A DNA stretch of 64,000 nucleotides from contig NC_053040.3 of assembly GCF_002575655.3 (NCBI RefSeq), forward strand, positions 362,264,267-362,328,266, given 5' to 3'. Below are positions 34,812-47,202 of the stretch, in pieces. Numbering within the stretch: the first letter of the stretch is position 1; each line of letters begins with the position of its first letter. This DNA is from Aegilops tauschii subsp. strangulata. Its lineage: Eukaryota > Streptophyta > Magnoliopsida > Poales > Poaceae. The notes beneath the pieces were generated by a model, which saw only the letters and a list, made by a program, of their open reading frames with translations, was not told where the DNA came from and ran no database searches. The position numbers were made by a program, and so were the translations under genes.

Positions 34812-36564
34812 GCATCCCCAAGCTTAATTCCTGCTTGTCCTCAAGTAGGTAAATGATAAAAACAGATTTTTTGATGTGGAATGCTACCCATCATATTTAT
34901 CACATATTATTTTCTTTTTAGCATGGACATTTGGACTTTAGATGATTCAAAGCAATAGTGTATAATTTGACTTGAAGACCTCAATACTCAAGCATATCAA
35001 TACGCAACCATGTCTTTCAAAATTTCAATGCTAAAGAAAGCTATCCCTAGCCCATTATGCTCAATCATTGATCCATTAATGAAACAGACTCTAATATTAG
35101 CTACATCCAATGCACAAGTATGATCATAGTGCTCCCTAGTTGGTGCTTTTATAAGAAAAGATGGAGACTCAATAAAAATAAAAAATTGTATAAAAGTAGA
35201 TAGATAGGCCCTTCATTGAGGGCAGCAGAGATTTGTAGAGGTGCCAGAGCTCAAAGTTTAAATTGAGAGATAAAATTGTTTTGAGAGGCATGCTTTTCCC
35301 GTGAACGAAAACGACCTAGAATTCCAAATAACTTCCATACTAGATACATCATAGGCGGTTCCCAAACATAAAATAAAGTTTATTCCTTTTTCCACCATTC
35401 TTTCACAATCCATGGCTAGCCGTATCCACGGGTGCCTTCCATACCAACACTTTCCAAGGAATTTATTATTGACAACATAAAGTAAATTTCTTTTTCATTT
35501 CGGGACTGGGCATCCTTATTACCAGCCATACTCTCGTGCAATGACAAGTGAATAAACACGCATCTTGAGAATAACACATCTAGCATGTAAAAATATTGGC
35601 CACCCCCTGCCGCTTCATGAGTGGTACGGGCACACAAAAATGAAATTCATTTTCAAAATTAGAGTTGGCACATAAAAATTTATTTGGAACGGCATGGAAA
35701 TGCCGCATATAGGTAGGAGTGGTGGACACATTTGGCACAACTTGTTTTAAGGAGTTCGATGCACAAGAAGTATTCCCACTTAGTACAAGGAAAGGCTAGC
35801 AAATAGATTGAGAAGCAACCAACCAAGAAACGAAAACGATCATAAATGAGCATTAAACATAAATAACACCGAATAATGCACCACAAGTAGGATGTTGCAT
35901 AACTATTGACTTCCGTGCTTGCATAGGGAATCACAAACGTTAACACCAATATTCTTACTAAAGCGTAATTATTCACCAACATGACTCGCATATTACTACC
36001 TCCATATCGCAAAACTATTGCAAGGAATCAAGTTTTAATATCCAATGATCTTCATGATAGTTTTTATTATCCCTCTTGAATATATATCACTTTGGGACTA
36101 GTTTCATATATTATCATTGCTTATAACAAGCTCTTAAACAAACTTAAGTGAAGAACAAGAGCATAAATATTTATTCAAAATTTTCATCTTTCAAAATAAT
36201 ATAAGTGAAGCATGAGAGGATATTTCTTTAAAATTCTATTAACTCCCAAAATAATCTAAGTGAAGCATGAGAGTATATTTCTTCAATATTAAAGCACCGC
36301 CATGCTCAAAAAGATATAAGTGAAGCACTAGAGCAATTCCATAGCTCAAAAAATTCAAGTGAAGAACATAGAGCAATTCTAACAAATCATGGCATCATTA
36401 TGGCTCTCTCAAATAGGTGTGTCCAGAAAGGATGATTGTGACAAACTAAAAAGCAAAAGAAACAAATACTCATATAATACAAGACGCACCAACCAAAACT
36501 CATGATATGTGACGAATAAAAATACAGCTCCAAGTAAAATTACCAATGGTCATTAGAAGAAAGA

Positions 36565-36644
36565 GGGGATGCCTTCCGGGGCATCCCCAAGCTTAGTTGC
36601 TTGGTTATCCTTGAATATTACATTGGGGTGCCATGGGCATCCCC
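36565..36644 (-). other. Paired PPT-like hairpins of element E
   Basis: GGGGATGCC, six bases, GGCATCCCC at 36565-36588 is a perfect 9-bp stem; a related hairpin lies at 36625-36644. Both are followed on the plus strand by AAGCTTA, so on the minus strand each begins AAGCTTGGGGATGCC, as in A and C. Confidence 0.7.
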
Positions 36645-37250
36645 AAGCTTAGGATCTTTTCACTCCTTATTCCTTCATCCATCGCGATCTCACCCAAAAC
36701 TTGAAAACTTCAATCACACAAAACTTAACAAAATCTTCGTGAGATCTGTTAGTATAATAAAGCAAATCACCATTTTAATTATTGTTGCAAACCCATTCAT
36801 ATTTTATTATTGCATTATAACTACTGTATTCTAACTTTACCATGGCTTATACCCCCCGATACAATCCATAGATTCATCAAAATAAGCACACAATGCAATG
36901 TAAAACAGAATCTGTCAAAAACAGTACAGTCTGTAGTAATCTAGACTTTGGCCATACTTCTGTAAGTCAAAAAATTCTGAAAAATTAGGACAGCATAGGA
37001 AATTTGTATATCAATCTTGTGTAAAACAATTCATAATTTTATCACGCTTTTGTAATTTTTAACAATTCTTCTACTGGGCGCACAAGTTTCTATTTTCCAA
37101 CAAGATCAAATCAACTATCACCCAACATGGTCCTAAAGGCTTTACATGGCACACACACTAATTATAACATAAAAACACAATCATAACAGTAGCATAATTG
37201 TTTCAGAACACATAAATAGAAAGAATAAGAGAAAAATATATTTTATGCAT

Positions 37251-37278
37251 TGGGTTGCCTCCCAACAAGCGCTATCAT
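37251..37278 (-). other. Conserved internal motif in element E
   Basis: Minus-strand copy of the GCTTGTTGGGAGGCAACC motif, about 40 bp after the end of the protease frame. See 4954-4977 and 56257-56280. Confidence 0.6.
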
Positions 37279-37310
37279 CTTATGCCCCTAGCTAGGTATA
37301 ATGCATAGAT

Positions 37311-39171
37311 TCAAGTATTGTCATCTTTAGTTTCTGCTCCATAGGTTGCCTTCAGGATTGATTCATATGGTGGCTTAATTATAGTTCTAGGGAAGAGTTC
37401 GATACCCTTTCTCAATGGAAACTGGAATTTAGTATTCCCTTCATTCATATCAATCAGGACATCTATAGTTCGTAAAAACGGTATACCAAGTATTATAGGA
37501 CAAGACGGATTGCAATCAATACCAAGAATGGTAAAATCTATGGGCACATAGTTCTTATTTGCAACAATACGACGTCATTTATTTTTCCCAAAGGCTTTTT
37601 AATAGTAGAATCCGCTAAGTGCAAATTAAGAGAACACTCTTCAATATTGGTGAAACCAAGCACATCATATTGAGATTTCGGAATTGTGGAAACATTAGCA
37701 CCCAAATCACATAAAGCATAGCACTCATAATTTTTTATCTTGACTTTAATGGTGGGTTCCCCTTCATCATAATTTTCTAGGAATTGAAATCTCTAATTCC
37801 AACTTTTCTTCTAAAGATTTCATCATCGCTTCTACAATATGTTTAGTAAAAGCTTTATTTTGTTCATATGCATTGGGTGAATTTAGCATGGATTGCAACA
37901 AAGAAATGCATTCAATCAAAGAACAACTATCATAATTAAAGTCTTTGTAATCCAAAAGATTGGGCACATCACTAGTTAAAGTTTTTACCTCTCCAAACCC
38001 ACTTTTAACAATGTTTTCAACAAGATTTTTACCCTCCCAATTATGAGGACGCCTTTTAGCTAAAGTGGACTCTTCTTCAGTCCTCTTATCACCAATTTTA
38101 ATATTACTAAAGAAGGAATCAATAGAAGAAACACCAATCATCTTAACATCTTCATCACTACTATGAAGGAATCACGCGAAAATGCTCTTTCTAAAAATCC
38201 TCTTTTAGCTCTAAGCATAGCGATTCTTTTCTTACTTTCATCCATAGAAACATATAAAGCTTTAATTGATTCATAGTATCAACCTTGGGTGGAAAAAAAT
38301 TAATCTTGAGATTTTCCACATCATGTGTAATTCTGCCAACGTTCCTAGACATATCATCAAGTTTACTCAATTTTTCTTCTATCATAGTATTGAAAACTTT
38401 TTGCGCATTGATAAATTCTTTAATATTACTTACAAGATCAGAGGGCATCCTATTATTATTATTAGAAGAATTACCATAGTAATTGCCATAATTATTAGAG
38501 GAATTTCCAGGAAAAGGCCTAGGATTAAAATTACCTCTATAAGCATTGTTATTAAAATTGTTTCGCGAATCATTACGGGATCACTATTTGGCTCAATCAA
38601 AGTAGACAAAGGCATATCATTAAGATCATTAGGAGCATTTTTACTAGCAACCAATTTCCTAAGAGCATCAACTTTTTCACTCAAGGTACTAATTTCTTCA
38701 ACTTTTTACTAGTATGAGCCATTTCAGTATGGCGTTGTGAATAATTAGCCATAATATTATCAAGCCATTTAGTGGGTTTACCGAAAATAATTTCCATAGA
38801 GGTACCACCCGCGGCGGAATGTAAAAGATTTCTAGAAACAAAATTCTATCCCGCATAAAAAAATTGTATGATCATCCACATATTTAAATCATGAGTAGGG
38901 AAATTTCTTATCATCAACTTCATCCTTTCCCAAGATTGGGCAACTTGTTCATGCTCAAGTTGGTTAAAATTCATGATTTGATTTCTAAGGGAAAAAAATT
39001 TGTGGGAGGAAAATACTTAGTAATGAAAGCATCTTTGCACTTGTCCCAAGAATCAATACTATTTTGTGGCAAAGATGGAAAACAAATTTTTGCACGATCC
39101 CGCAAAGAAAAGGGAAATAATTTCAATTTCACAATATCATTGTCCACATATTTGTTTCTTTTGCATATCAC
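37311..39171 (-). pseudogene. Athila-like gag and protease of element E
   Basis: Gag core at 39171-38971 (KLKLFPFSLRDRAKI, then WDKCKDAFITKYFPP). Further pieces lie at 38684-38430, 38448-38191 and 38141-37767; the last contains VKSGFGEVKTL and MMKSLEEKLELE. A retropepsin-like LGANVST is readable on the minus strand near 37690, and PIILGIPFLRTI is in 37547-37311. The pieces are separated by stops and frameshifts. Not functional. Confidence 0.7.
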
Positions 39172-39566
39172 ACAATTCTACGAGAGTGTTTAGATGGGAC
39201 ACGACGTCCTCATTAGGATTACTGGAAAATTGCTCTTTCACAACAAGATTTGACAAAATGGCAATAATATCATAAGACTCCACACTAGCGGCGGGAGGAG
39301 CGATCGGAGTACTACTAAAATCATTATTATTGGTATTGGAAAAAATCTCACAATTTAGTATTTTCTTGAGACATCGTGACTACAAAAACAAGAACACAAG
39401 CAAACAAAAGATCGAACGAGAAAAAGGCAAACAAAAAATATTTTTGTATTATTACAAAAACATTTTAGAAGTGGGGGAGATGAAAACGAGAGGCAAATGG
39501 CAAATAAAGTAATTGCAAGGACATGAGAGTTTGTGCGTAGGAACCAGGTAGATGTTGATGATGTCT

Positions 39567-39583
39567 CCCCGGCAACGGCGCCA
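39567..39583 (-). other. Primer binding site of element E
   Basis: The minus strand reads TGGCGCCGTTGCCGGGG, an exact match to the tRNA-Asp complement also used by element A, 11 bp from the LTR end at 39595. Confidence 0.85.
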
Positions 39584-39594
39584 AAAATTCTTCT

Positions 39595-42500
39595 TGATTG
39601 CTTGTATCAGCATTGGTAATTCCCCGAAGAGGAGAGGATGATGCAGCACAACAATGGTAAGTATTTCCCTCAGTTATGAAACAACGGTTATCAATCCTAT
39701 AGGAGAACCAAGCAACACTATGTAAACAGCACCTGCACACAAACCACAAGAACTTGCAACCCAACGCATAAGAGGGGCTGTCCATCCCTCCTCGGTATTG
39801 AGATATATTAAATTGTATGAGATTAGATAAATAGATCTAGCAAAAACACAAAATAAAATAAGTAAAGAAAAAGTGCAGAAAGGTATTCTTGGATAAATAG
39901 ATCTGCAAATAATATGATAGTAAATAGACCCGGGGCCGTAGATTTCACTAGAGGCTTCTCTCAAGAAATAGCATACGGTGGGTAAACAAATTACTGTTGG
40001 GCAATTGATAGAAGAGCAAATAATTATGACGATATCCAGCATGCATCTAGTGTATTATGTTCATGGAAAACGGAGTAATGCAATAAGAACGATGACATGA
40101 TGCAGACAAGATCTATTCATGTAGGAATTGACCCCATCTTTTTATCCTTAATGGCAATGATACATGCATGTCATGTCTCCTTCTATCACTGAGATTGAGC
40201 ACCGCGGGATTGAACCCATCACAAACCACCTCTTCCCATGGCAAGAAAAATCAATCTAGTTGGCCAAACCAAACCAAAGTTTTGGCGAAGAAATACGAGG
40301 CTATAACAATCATGCATAAGAGAGTCTGACAAAGGCTCAAATAATATTCATGGATAGATCTGATCATAAACTCACAATTCACCGGATCCAACAAACGCAC
40401 TGCAAAAAGTAATTACATCAAATAGATCTCCGAGAACATCGAGGAGAACATTGTATTGAAGATCAAAAAGAGAGAAGAAGCCATCTAGCTACTGCCTACG
40501 GACCCGTAGGTCTGCGGTAAACTACTCATGCATCATCGGAGGGGCAAGGGTGATGATGAAGAATGATATGTCTCCAACGTATCTATAATTTTTGATTGTT
40601 TCATGCAGTTATATTATCAATCTTGGATGTTTTATAATCATTTTATAGTCATTTTATATCATTTGTGGTACTAACATATTGACATAGTGCCAAGTGCCAG
40701 TTGCTATTTTCTACATGTTTTTTACATCACAGGAAATAAATATCAGATGGAGTCCAAATGCAACAGAACTCCATGGAGAATTTTATGGACCAGAAGACAC
40801 GTAATGGGCCCTGGCTGCGCCTGGGGGGTGCTCCGAGGAGAGCACAACCCACCAGGGCATGCCAGGAGGCCCAGGCGCGCCCTGGTGGGTTGTGCCCACC
40901 TCGGGTGCCCCCCGGACCGCCTCTTTCCTCTATAAATACCCCAATATTCCCAAAACCCTAGGGGAGTCGACGAAATATTCATCCAGCTGCCGCAGAGTCC
41001 AGAACTACCAGATCCAATCTAGACACCATCTCGGATGGGGTTCACCACCTCCATTGGTGCCTCTCCGGTGATGCATGAGTAGTTCTTTGTAGACCTGTGG
41101 GTCCGTAGTTAGTAGCTAGATGGCTTCCTCTCTCTCGTTGAATTCTCAATACAATGGTCTCTTGGAGATCCATATGATGTAACTCTTTTGTGGTGTGTTT
41201 GTTGGGATCGATGAACTTTGAATTTATGATCAGATCTATCTTTTTATATCCATGAAAGTTATTTGAGTTTCTTTGATCTCTTATAGCCTCGTATTTGTTC
41301 TCCGATATTTGGGTTTTGTTTGGCCAACTTGATCTATTTATCTTTCAATGGGAAGAGGTGCTTTGTAGTGGGTTCGATCTTACGGTGCTTGATCCCAGTG
41401 ACAGAAAGGGAACCGACACGTATGTATCGTTGCTACTAAGGATAAAACGATGGGGTCTATCTCTACATAGATAGATCTTGTCTACATCATGTCATCGTTC
41501 TTATTGCATTACTCCGTTTCTCCAAGAACTTAATACACTAGATGCATGCTGGATAGCGGTTGATGTGTGGACTAATAGTAGATGCAGGCAGGAGTCGGTC
41601 TACTAATCTTGGACGTGATGCCTATGTAATGATTATTGCCTGAATATCGTCATGATTATTTGAAGTTCTATCAATTGCCCAACAGTAATTTGTTTACCCA
41701 CCGTTTGCTATTTTTCTCGAGAGAAGCCACTAGTGAAACCTACGGCCCCGGGGTCTCTTTCTCATATATTTTCCTTTGCGGTCTACTTTTCCTTTGCATC
41801 TATTTTCAGATCTATTAAACTAAAAATACAAAAATACTTTGCTGCACTTTATTTTATTTGCCATCTATTTATTCAATCTATTACAATTTTCTCCTGTCCA
41901 CGCACCGTTTCTGGCGCCGTTACCCGAAAGGGATTGACAACCCCTTTAACACGTCGGGTTGCGAGTGGTTGTTATTTGTGTGCAGGGGTTGTTTACGTTG
42001 TGTTTCTTGGTTCTCCTACTGGTTCAATAACCTCGGTTCATATCTACGGGAAATACCTACCGCCATTGTGCTGCACCATCCCTTCCTCTTTGGGGAAATA
42101 CCGACGTAGCTTCAAGCGACATCAAAGAACCCCTCCGTGATCACTGACCCCTCTGGCAGAGTGCCGGAAAAGGCCTTGAGATTGGATCTCATGGTTCTGG
42201 AACTTGCGGTGGCTGGAATTGTGTTTCGTCGACTCCCCTAGGGGTTTTGGAATTTTAGAGTATTTATAGAGCCAAAGGTCGGTGGAGGGGGTGCCTGTGG
42301 GCCCCACTACACACCAGGGTGCGCCTGGGGGCCCTAGGGTGCCCTGATGCCTAGTGGGCCCCACAGGCCCCCTCTGGTGCACTTCTTGGGCCTCCTGTGT
42401 GTCTTCTGGGCAAAATTCTCCAAAAAATTTCATGGCATTTGGACTCCGTTTGGTACTGATATTCTGCGAAGTAAAAAACAAGCAAAAACAGCAGCTAGCT

Positions 42501-42631
42501 CTGGGCACTATGTCAATAGGTTAGTCCCAAAAAATGATATAAACTTGCTAGTAAATGAGTATAAAACATCCAAGAATGATACTTTAATAGCATGGAACAA
42601 TAAAAATTATAGATATGTTGGAGACGTATCA
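39595..42631 (-). repeat. 5' LTR of element E, split by a solo LTR
   Basis: The parts 39595-40563 and 42130-42631 align to the two halves of the LTR at 33281-34811. The minus-strand start is TGATACGTCTCCAACATATC at 42631; TATAAATA box at 42261-42268. The split is caused by the insertion 40564-42124 with its TSD. Confidence 0.85.
40564..42124 (+). mobile_element. Solo LTR, TSD AAGAA, nested in the 5' LTR of element E
   Basis: Starts TGATATGTCTCCAACG and ends GACATCA, 1561 bp, flanked by AAGAA at 40559-40563 and 42125-42129. No PBS or internal sequence. TATAAATA at 40931-40938. Opening is like the A and C LTRs but the body is closer to E's own LTR family (shared GGAGTCCAAAT, ATCCCAGTGACAGA-type segments). 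One of the youngest layers here. Confidence 0.9.
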
Positions 42632-43851
42632 GTAGCCTCCGCGATATTTACATTCATGGTGTTTATGTCCTCCTCATGCTAGTATTCAACATTAATTATT
42701 CGCAATGCATGATTATGACCGTTCTTGCTCTCAAGTTGGTCGCTTCTCAGCCTATTTGATAGCCTTCTCCTATACTAAGCGGGAATGCTTCTTGTGCATC
42801 CAAATCCTTAAAACCAAAGTTGTTCCAGATGAGTCCACGATATCTACCTATATGCGATATTACTCTGTCGTTCCAAGTAAATTTGCATGTGCCACCTCTA
42901 ATCATTCAAATAATCATTTGTTTTGTGTGCCTGTACTGCTCATGGAGCGACAGGGGCGGTCAATATCTTCCATCCTAAGCAGGTTATTCTCATGATGGGT
43001 GTTTATTCACTTGTCATTGCATGAGAGAGGCTGGTAATTGGGATGCCCGGTCCTGTAACCAAAATAAAGAAAAAATATAGTGAAACAAACTCCCCTAGAA
43101 AGTTGATTGTATGGAGGGCACCCGTGAATTCGGCTAGCCATGGCATGTGTTTGAATGGTTGAGGGGGAGTAAACTTTACCTTTCCGCATGGGAACCGCCG
43201 TAATGTGTTTAGCATGGAAAATATTGAAAATCCTCGATCGTAACATTGACAGGAAAAGCATACCTCTCAAAATGTATTCCTCTCTAATTTAAGCTTCGAG
43301 CTCTGGCACATCTGCAAATCTTTGCTTCCCTCTGTGAAGGGCCTATCTATTTACTTTTACGTTATTTACTTTTATTGTTGAGTTGTCACCTTCTCAATTA
43401 AAGCACTGGTCCTAAGAGTGCTATTGTCATTCTTATGCATTGAGTATAGTTAATGTTGTGTGCCTCATGACTGGATCTCTTCTATCATGAATTTCAATGT
43501 TTAGTCGCTGCTTGAACTTTAGAGGTGCTTTGCATTTATGTTTTGCGGTCTCAGAAAGGGCTAGTGAGATACCATGTTATCATATTATATCATGATTGTT
43601 TTGACAAATTGTTGGCACTTGAGAAATGTTATTATTGCTTGCTATTTGATTATGCCATTGATATGATTAAATGTGATTTCTAAGTGTTATCATTTTCATG
43701 ATTATTTCATGATCTTTGCTGAAAACTTGGGTGCTATTTAAGCTTATATACGGATATAAGAACAAAATAGTTCGTAAAAGTTTTTCTTTATCACTTTCAG
43801 TTTCTTAACTAAATTGCTTGAGGACAAGCAATGAGCTAAGTTTGGGGGAGT
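42632..43851 (+). other. Non-coding 3' region of element D, right part, with PPT
   Basis: Continuation of D after element E. The 97-codon frame 42705-42995 has no recognisable domain and the region is non-coding in look. It ends TAAGTTTGGGGGAGT (43837-43851), the polypurine tract directly before the LTR. Confidence 0.65.
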
Positions 43852-45263
43852 TGATAAGTCTCCGGCGTATCTACTTTTCCAAACACTTTTGCTCTTGTTT
43901 TGGACTCTAATTTGCATGATTTGAATGAAACTAGCCCGTACTGACGTTGTTTTCAGTAGAAGTACCATGATGTTGTTTGTTGTGCAGAAATAAAAGTTCT
44001 CGGAATTGGTTGAAATTTTATGGAGATTTTTTATGGAATGAAAAATACTGGAATGAAGATTCACTATAGGGGGCCACCAGTTGGCCATAAGGCAACATGG
44101 CGCGGCCACCCCCTGGGTGCATCCTGTTACCTTGTGGGGCCCACGTGGCTCCGCTGACCCTAATCTCAAGTCTATAAATATCGTCTTCCCAAGAAAAAAT
44201 AAGAGAAGAAGTTTCATCGTGTTTTACGATACTGATCCACCGCCACCAGCTCATGTTCTTCATCAGGAGGGCTGATCTAGAGTCCATTCAGGCCTTTGGA
44301 GAGGGTGATTCATCGCCATCATCATCACAAACCCTTCTTCATCACCAATTTCATGATGATCACCGCCGGGAGTGAGTAATCCCTTCGTAGACTTGTTGGA
44401 TGGTGATAGAGTTGGATGAGATTTGTCATACAATCGAGTCAATTTGTTAGGGCTTGATCCCTAGTATCCACTATGTTTTGAGATTGATGTTGCTATGACT
44501 TTGCTATGCTTAATGCTTGTCACTAGAGCCCGAGTGACACAATTTCAGATCTGAACCCTCTATGTTTTCATGAATATATTTGAGTTCTTAATCCTATCTG
44601 CTAGTTATATGCACTTGTTATTGTTCTGACTCGTAGACCCCAAAGTGACAATAGTTGGGATACTCCTCGAGGATGACAATAATTCGGGGAGTTCATGTAT
44701 TCACCACATGTTAAAGCTTTGTTCTGGTTCTCTATTAAATTGAGGCCTTAATATCCCTTAGTTTCCTTATGGACCCCGCGGCCACGAGAGGGTAGGACAA
44801 AAGATGTCATGCAACTTATTATTATAAGCATGTATGACTATATACGGAATAATGCATACATTACATTGATGAATTGGAGCTATTGTGTATCGCTCTAGGT
44901 TGTGACTGTTATATGATGAATGTCATCCAACACAAATATCCATCACCGATCCAATGCATACACTTTTCGCATATTAATCTTTGCTAAGTTACTTTCGTTG
45001 TTGCTATTGTTACAATCACTACAAAACTGCTACTGTTACTGTTACCATCACTATTGCTAGTGTTACCACTGCTATCAAACTATCATACTATTGTGCTACT
45101 AAACACTTTGCTACAGATATTTAGTTCTCCAAGTGTGGTTGAATTGACAACTCAACTGCTAATACTTGCAAATATTCTTTGCCCCTCTTGTGCTGAATCA
45201 ATAAATTTGGGTGAAATACTACCCTCAAAGACTGTAGCGATCCCCTATACTTGTGGATTATCA
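43852..45263 (+). repeat. 3' LTR of element D
   Basis: Starts TGATAAGTCTCCGGCG and ends GGATTATCA, 1412 bp; TATAAATA at 44173-44180. An imprecise TTACTGTTACC-type repeat lies at about 45000-45080. Same family as the minus solo LTR at 60806-62022. Right flank is Copia gag leader of element F. Confidence 0.8.
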
Positions 45264-45303
45264 ACAATGTATAAATGAATCTCGTGTTTATCATTGTATA
45301 TCA

Positions 45304-45828
45304 ATGGCCCGCAATGTTTTCAACTTAGCACCTGTGTTTGAGAAAGAAAAGTTAGTTGCAAACGGTGGAAACTATGAGGATTGGATCCACACTCTGAGAT
45401 GTGTTATCAGAAGTGTTATGAAAAAATATGTGCTAGATCAACAACTTGGTGATCCTCCTGCACCAGGAATGTGTCAGGATGTCATCAACGTGTTTATATC
45501 TCGCAATAATGATTTCAGTGTTGTCAAGAGTATTATGTTATCTTGCATGGATCCAGCGTTATAGAAACGTTTTGAACAACTCAGTACCATCAAAATTGTC
45601 GAGGCACTGTATCACAAACAAACAACTGAAGTTCATGAGATGACTGAAGCAATGGAAGAATGCAAAATAGCTGAAGAATCTATAGTTGATGAGCACAGTG
45701 TCAGACTAGCAGACTATTATGATAGTATTACTGCACTGGGGATTGATTTTCCCAAGACACCGGGTAATGATTTGATCCTTACTTTGGTTTATGAAGCGAT
45801 AATCAAAAGAAATGAAATCAGAATGTAG
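45304..45828 (+). pseudogene. Copia gag of element F
   Basis: Frames 45304-45564 (MARNVFNLAPVFEKEK, then GNYEDWIHTLR) and 45640-45828 (LADYYDSITALGIDFPK) show the Copia gag pattern. A TAG at 45562-45564 and a frame change separate them. In a live element it forms the particle. Confidence 0.65.
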
Positions 45829-47202
45829 AATCAGCAAAAGTTGCTGGTGAGCAAAAAAGAAAGTTTCAAAGAAGAAAGGCAACACCAAGAGGAACAAGGG
45901 TGGAGGTTCTTGTGAGACTATATGTTTCTACTGCAATGAAGAAGGACAATGGAAGAGAAATTGCTTGAAATATCTGATGGATAAGACGAACATGACTTCT
46001 GGTAAAGGTATAAAAGGTATACAAGTTAATGTTATTGATATTCTACTTGCTGAAAGTTCCTATAACTCATGGGTGTTTGATACCGGATCAGTTGTTCACA
46101 TTTGCAACATGATGTAGGGACTGCTGAAAGTTTGCAAGATAAATAGAAATGAAGTCGTGATGCATGTTGGGAATGGTAATGGGATTGCTGCTCAAGCCGT
46201 CGGTGTGATGTCTTTAAGTTTACCTTCAGGATTTATCTTAGAACATTATCTATGGTTTATGTTTGATAAATGACAGTTATTCTTATAAGTCTGAGAGCAA
46301 TGGTTGTTCAATATATTATAAGAATATGTTTTATGGATTTGCACCCATGGTTGGTGGCTTATTCTTATTGGATCTTTAGTGTGAAAAATATATCTATAAC
46401 ATTAATGCTAAACGTCTTAAGAAGACTAATAATACCACTTACATTTGGCACTGCAGTCTTGGTTAACATCATTTGATTTTGAATCATTTGACACATGCGA
46501 AGCTTGTTTGATGGGTAAAATGACCAAAACACTGCTCACTGGTCATCCTGAACGGGAGCGTGAATTGTTGGAAATAATACATAGTATGTATGCGATCCAA
46601 TGAGCATGCCAGTGCATGGTGGATACTTATACTTCGTAACCTTCACTGATGATTTGAGTGGATATGGTTATATTTACTTCATGAAACATAAGTCTAAAAC
46701 ATTTAAAAAGTTCAAAGAATTTTAGAACGAAGTTGAGAATCATCGGGGCAAAAAGATAAAATTTCTACGATCAGATCATGGTTGAGAATATCTAAGTCAT
46801 GAGTTTAGCAAACATCTAAGTGATCGCGGAATTGTTTCACAACTTGCTCCTCCCGGAACTCCACAAAGGAATGGAGTATCTGGAAGGCGTAATTGAACCT
46901 TGTTAGACATGGTGAGGTCAACGATGTCTCTTACCGATTTGCCTTTATCATTTTGGGGATATGCAATTGAAACAACAACATATACACTAAACAGAGCACC
47001 ATCTAAGTCTGTTGAGACGACACCATATGAGTAATGGAATCGGAAGAAACCCAATTTATCGCATCTCAAGATTTGAGGTTGTGAAACTTATGTAAAGCAT
47101 TTACAACCAAATAAGATCGATCCCAAAGCATACAAATGTTACTTTGTAGGTTATCCTAAAGAGACAATTGGATATTTCTTCTACCCGAGGTCCAAAGACA
47201 AA
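45829..47202 (+). pseudogene. Zinc knuckle, protease and integrase of element F
   Basis: CFYCNEEGQWKRNC (about 45920-45965) is a CCHC-like knuckle. WVFDTGSVVHIC (about 46070-46105) is the protease active site with DTG. Integrase motifs: TDDLSGYGYIYF (about 46645), FLRSDHG followed by TAG (about 46765-46785), PPGTPQRNGVSGR (about 46848). Stops are frequent, so no product is expected. Confidence 0.7.

Larger units (their letters stand above)
34812..37310 (-). other. PPT and non-coding region of element E
   Basis: The PPT AAGCTTGGGGATGC (minus) abuts the LTR at 34812. The rest is AT-rich, with repeated AAGTGAAG-type phrases (36120-36380) and no convincing gene. It contains the hairpins at 36565-36644 and the conserved motif at 37251-37278. 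Confidence 0.7.
33281..42631 (-). mobile_element. Element E: Athila-like retrotransposon, minus strand, nested in D
   Basis: From right to left: 5' LTR (42631-39595, split by a solo LTR), PBS, gag-protease remnants (39171-37311), long non-coding region with the conserved motif and paired hairpins, PPT, and 3' LTR (34811-33281). No pol, so non-autonomous. It shares PBS, PPT and block order with A and C, but carries recognisable gag-protease instead of the A ORF. Confidence 0.85.
28155..45263 (+). mobile_element. Element D: Athila-like retrotransposon lacking pol and its 5' LTR, inserted in F
   Basis: Parts: gag-protease remnant (28159-30654), a non-coding segment, an ORF in the env position (31360-32401), non-coding sequence to 33280 and again 42632-43851, PPT, and 3' LTR (43852-45263). 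Element E is nested at 33280/42632. RT, RNase H and integrase are missing. The 5' LTR and leader were lost at the junction with F near 28155. The block order matches abundant Triticeae Athila-like families. Confidence 0.8.

Noticed and set aside
42705..42995. 97-codon frame
   Set aside because: Non-coding 3' region of element D; no recognisable domain.
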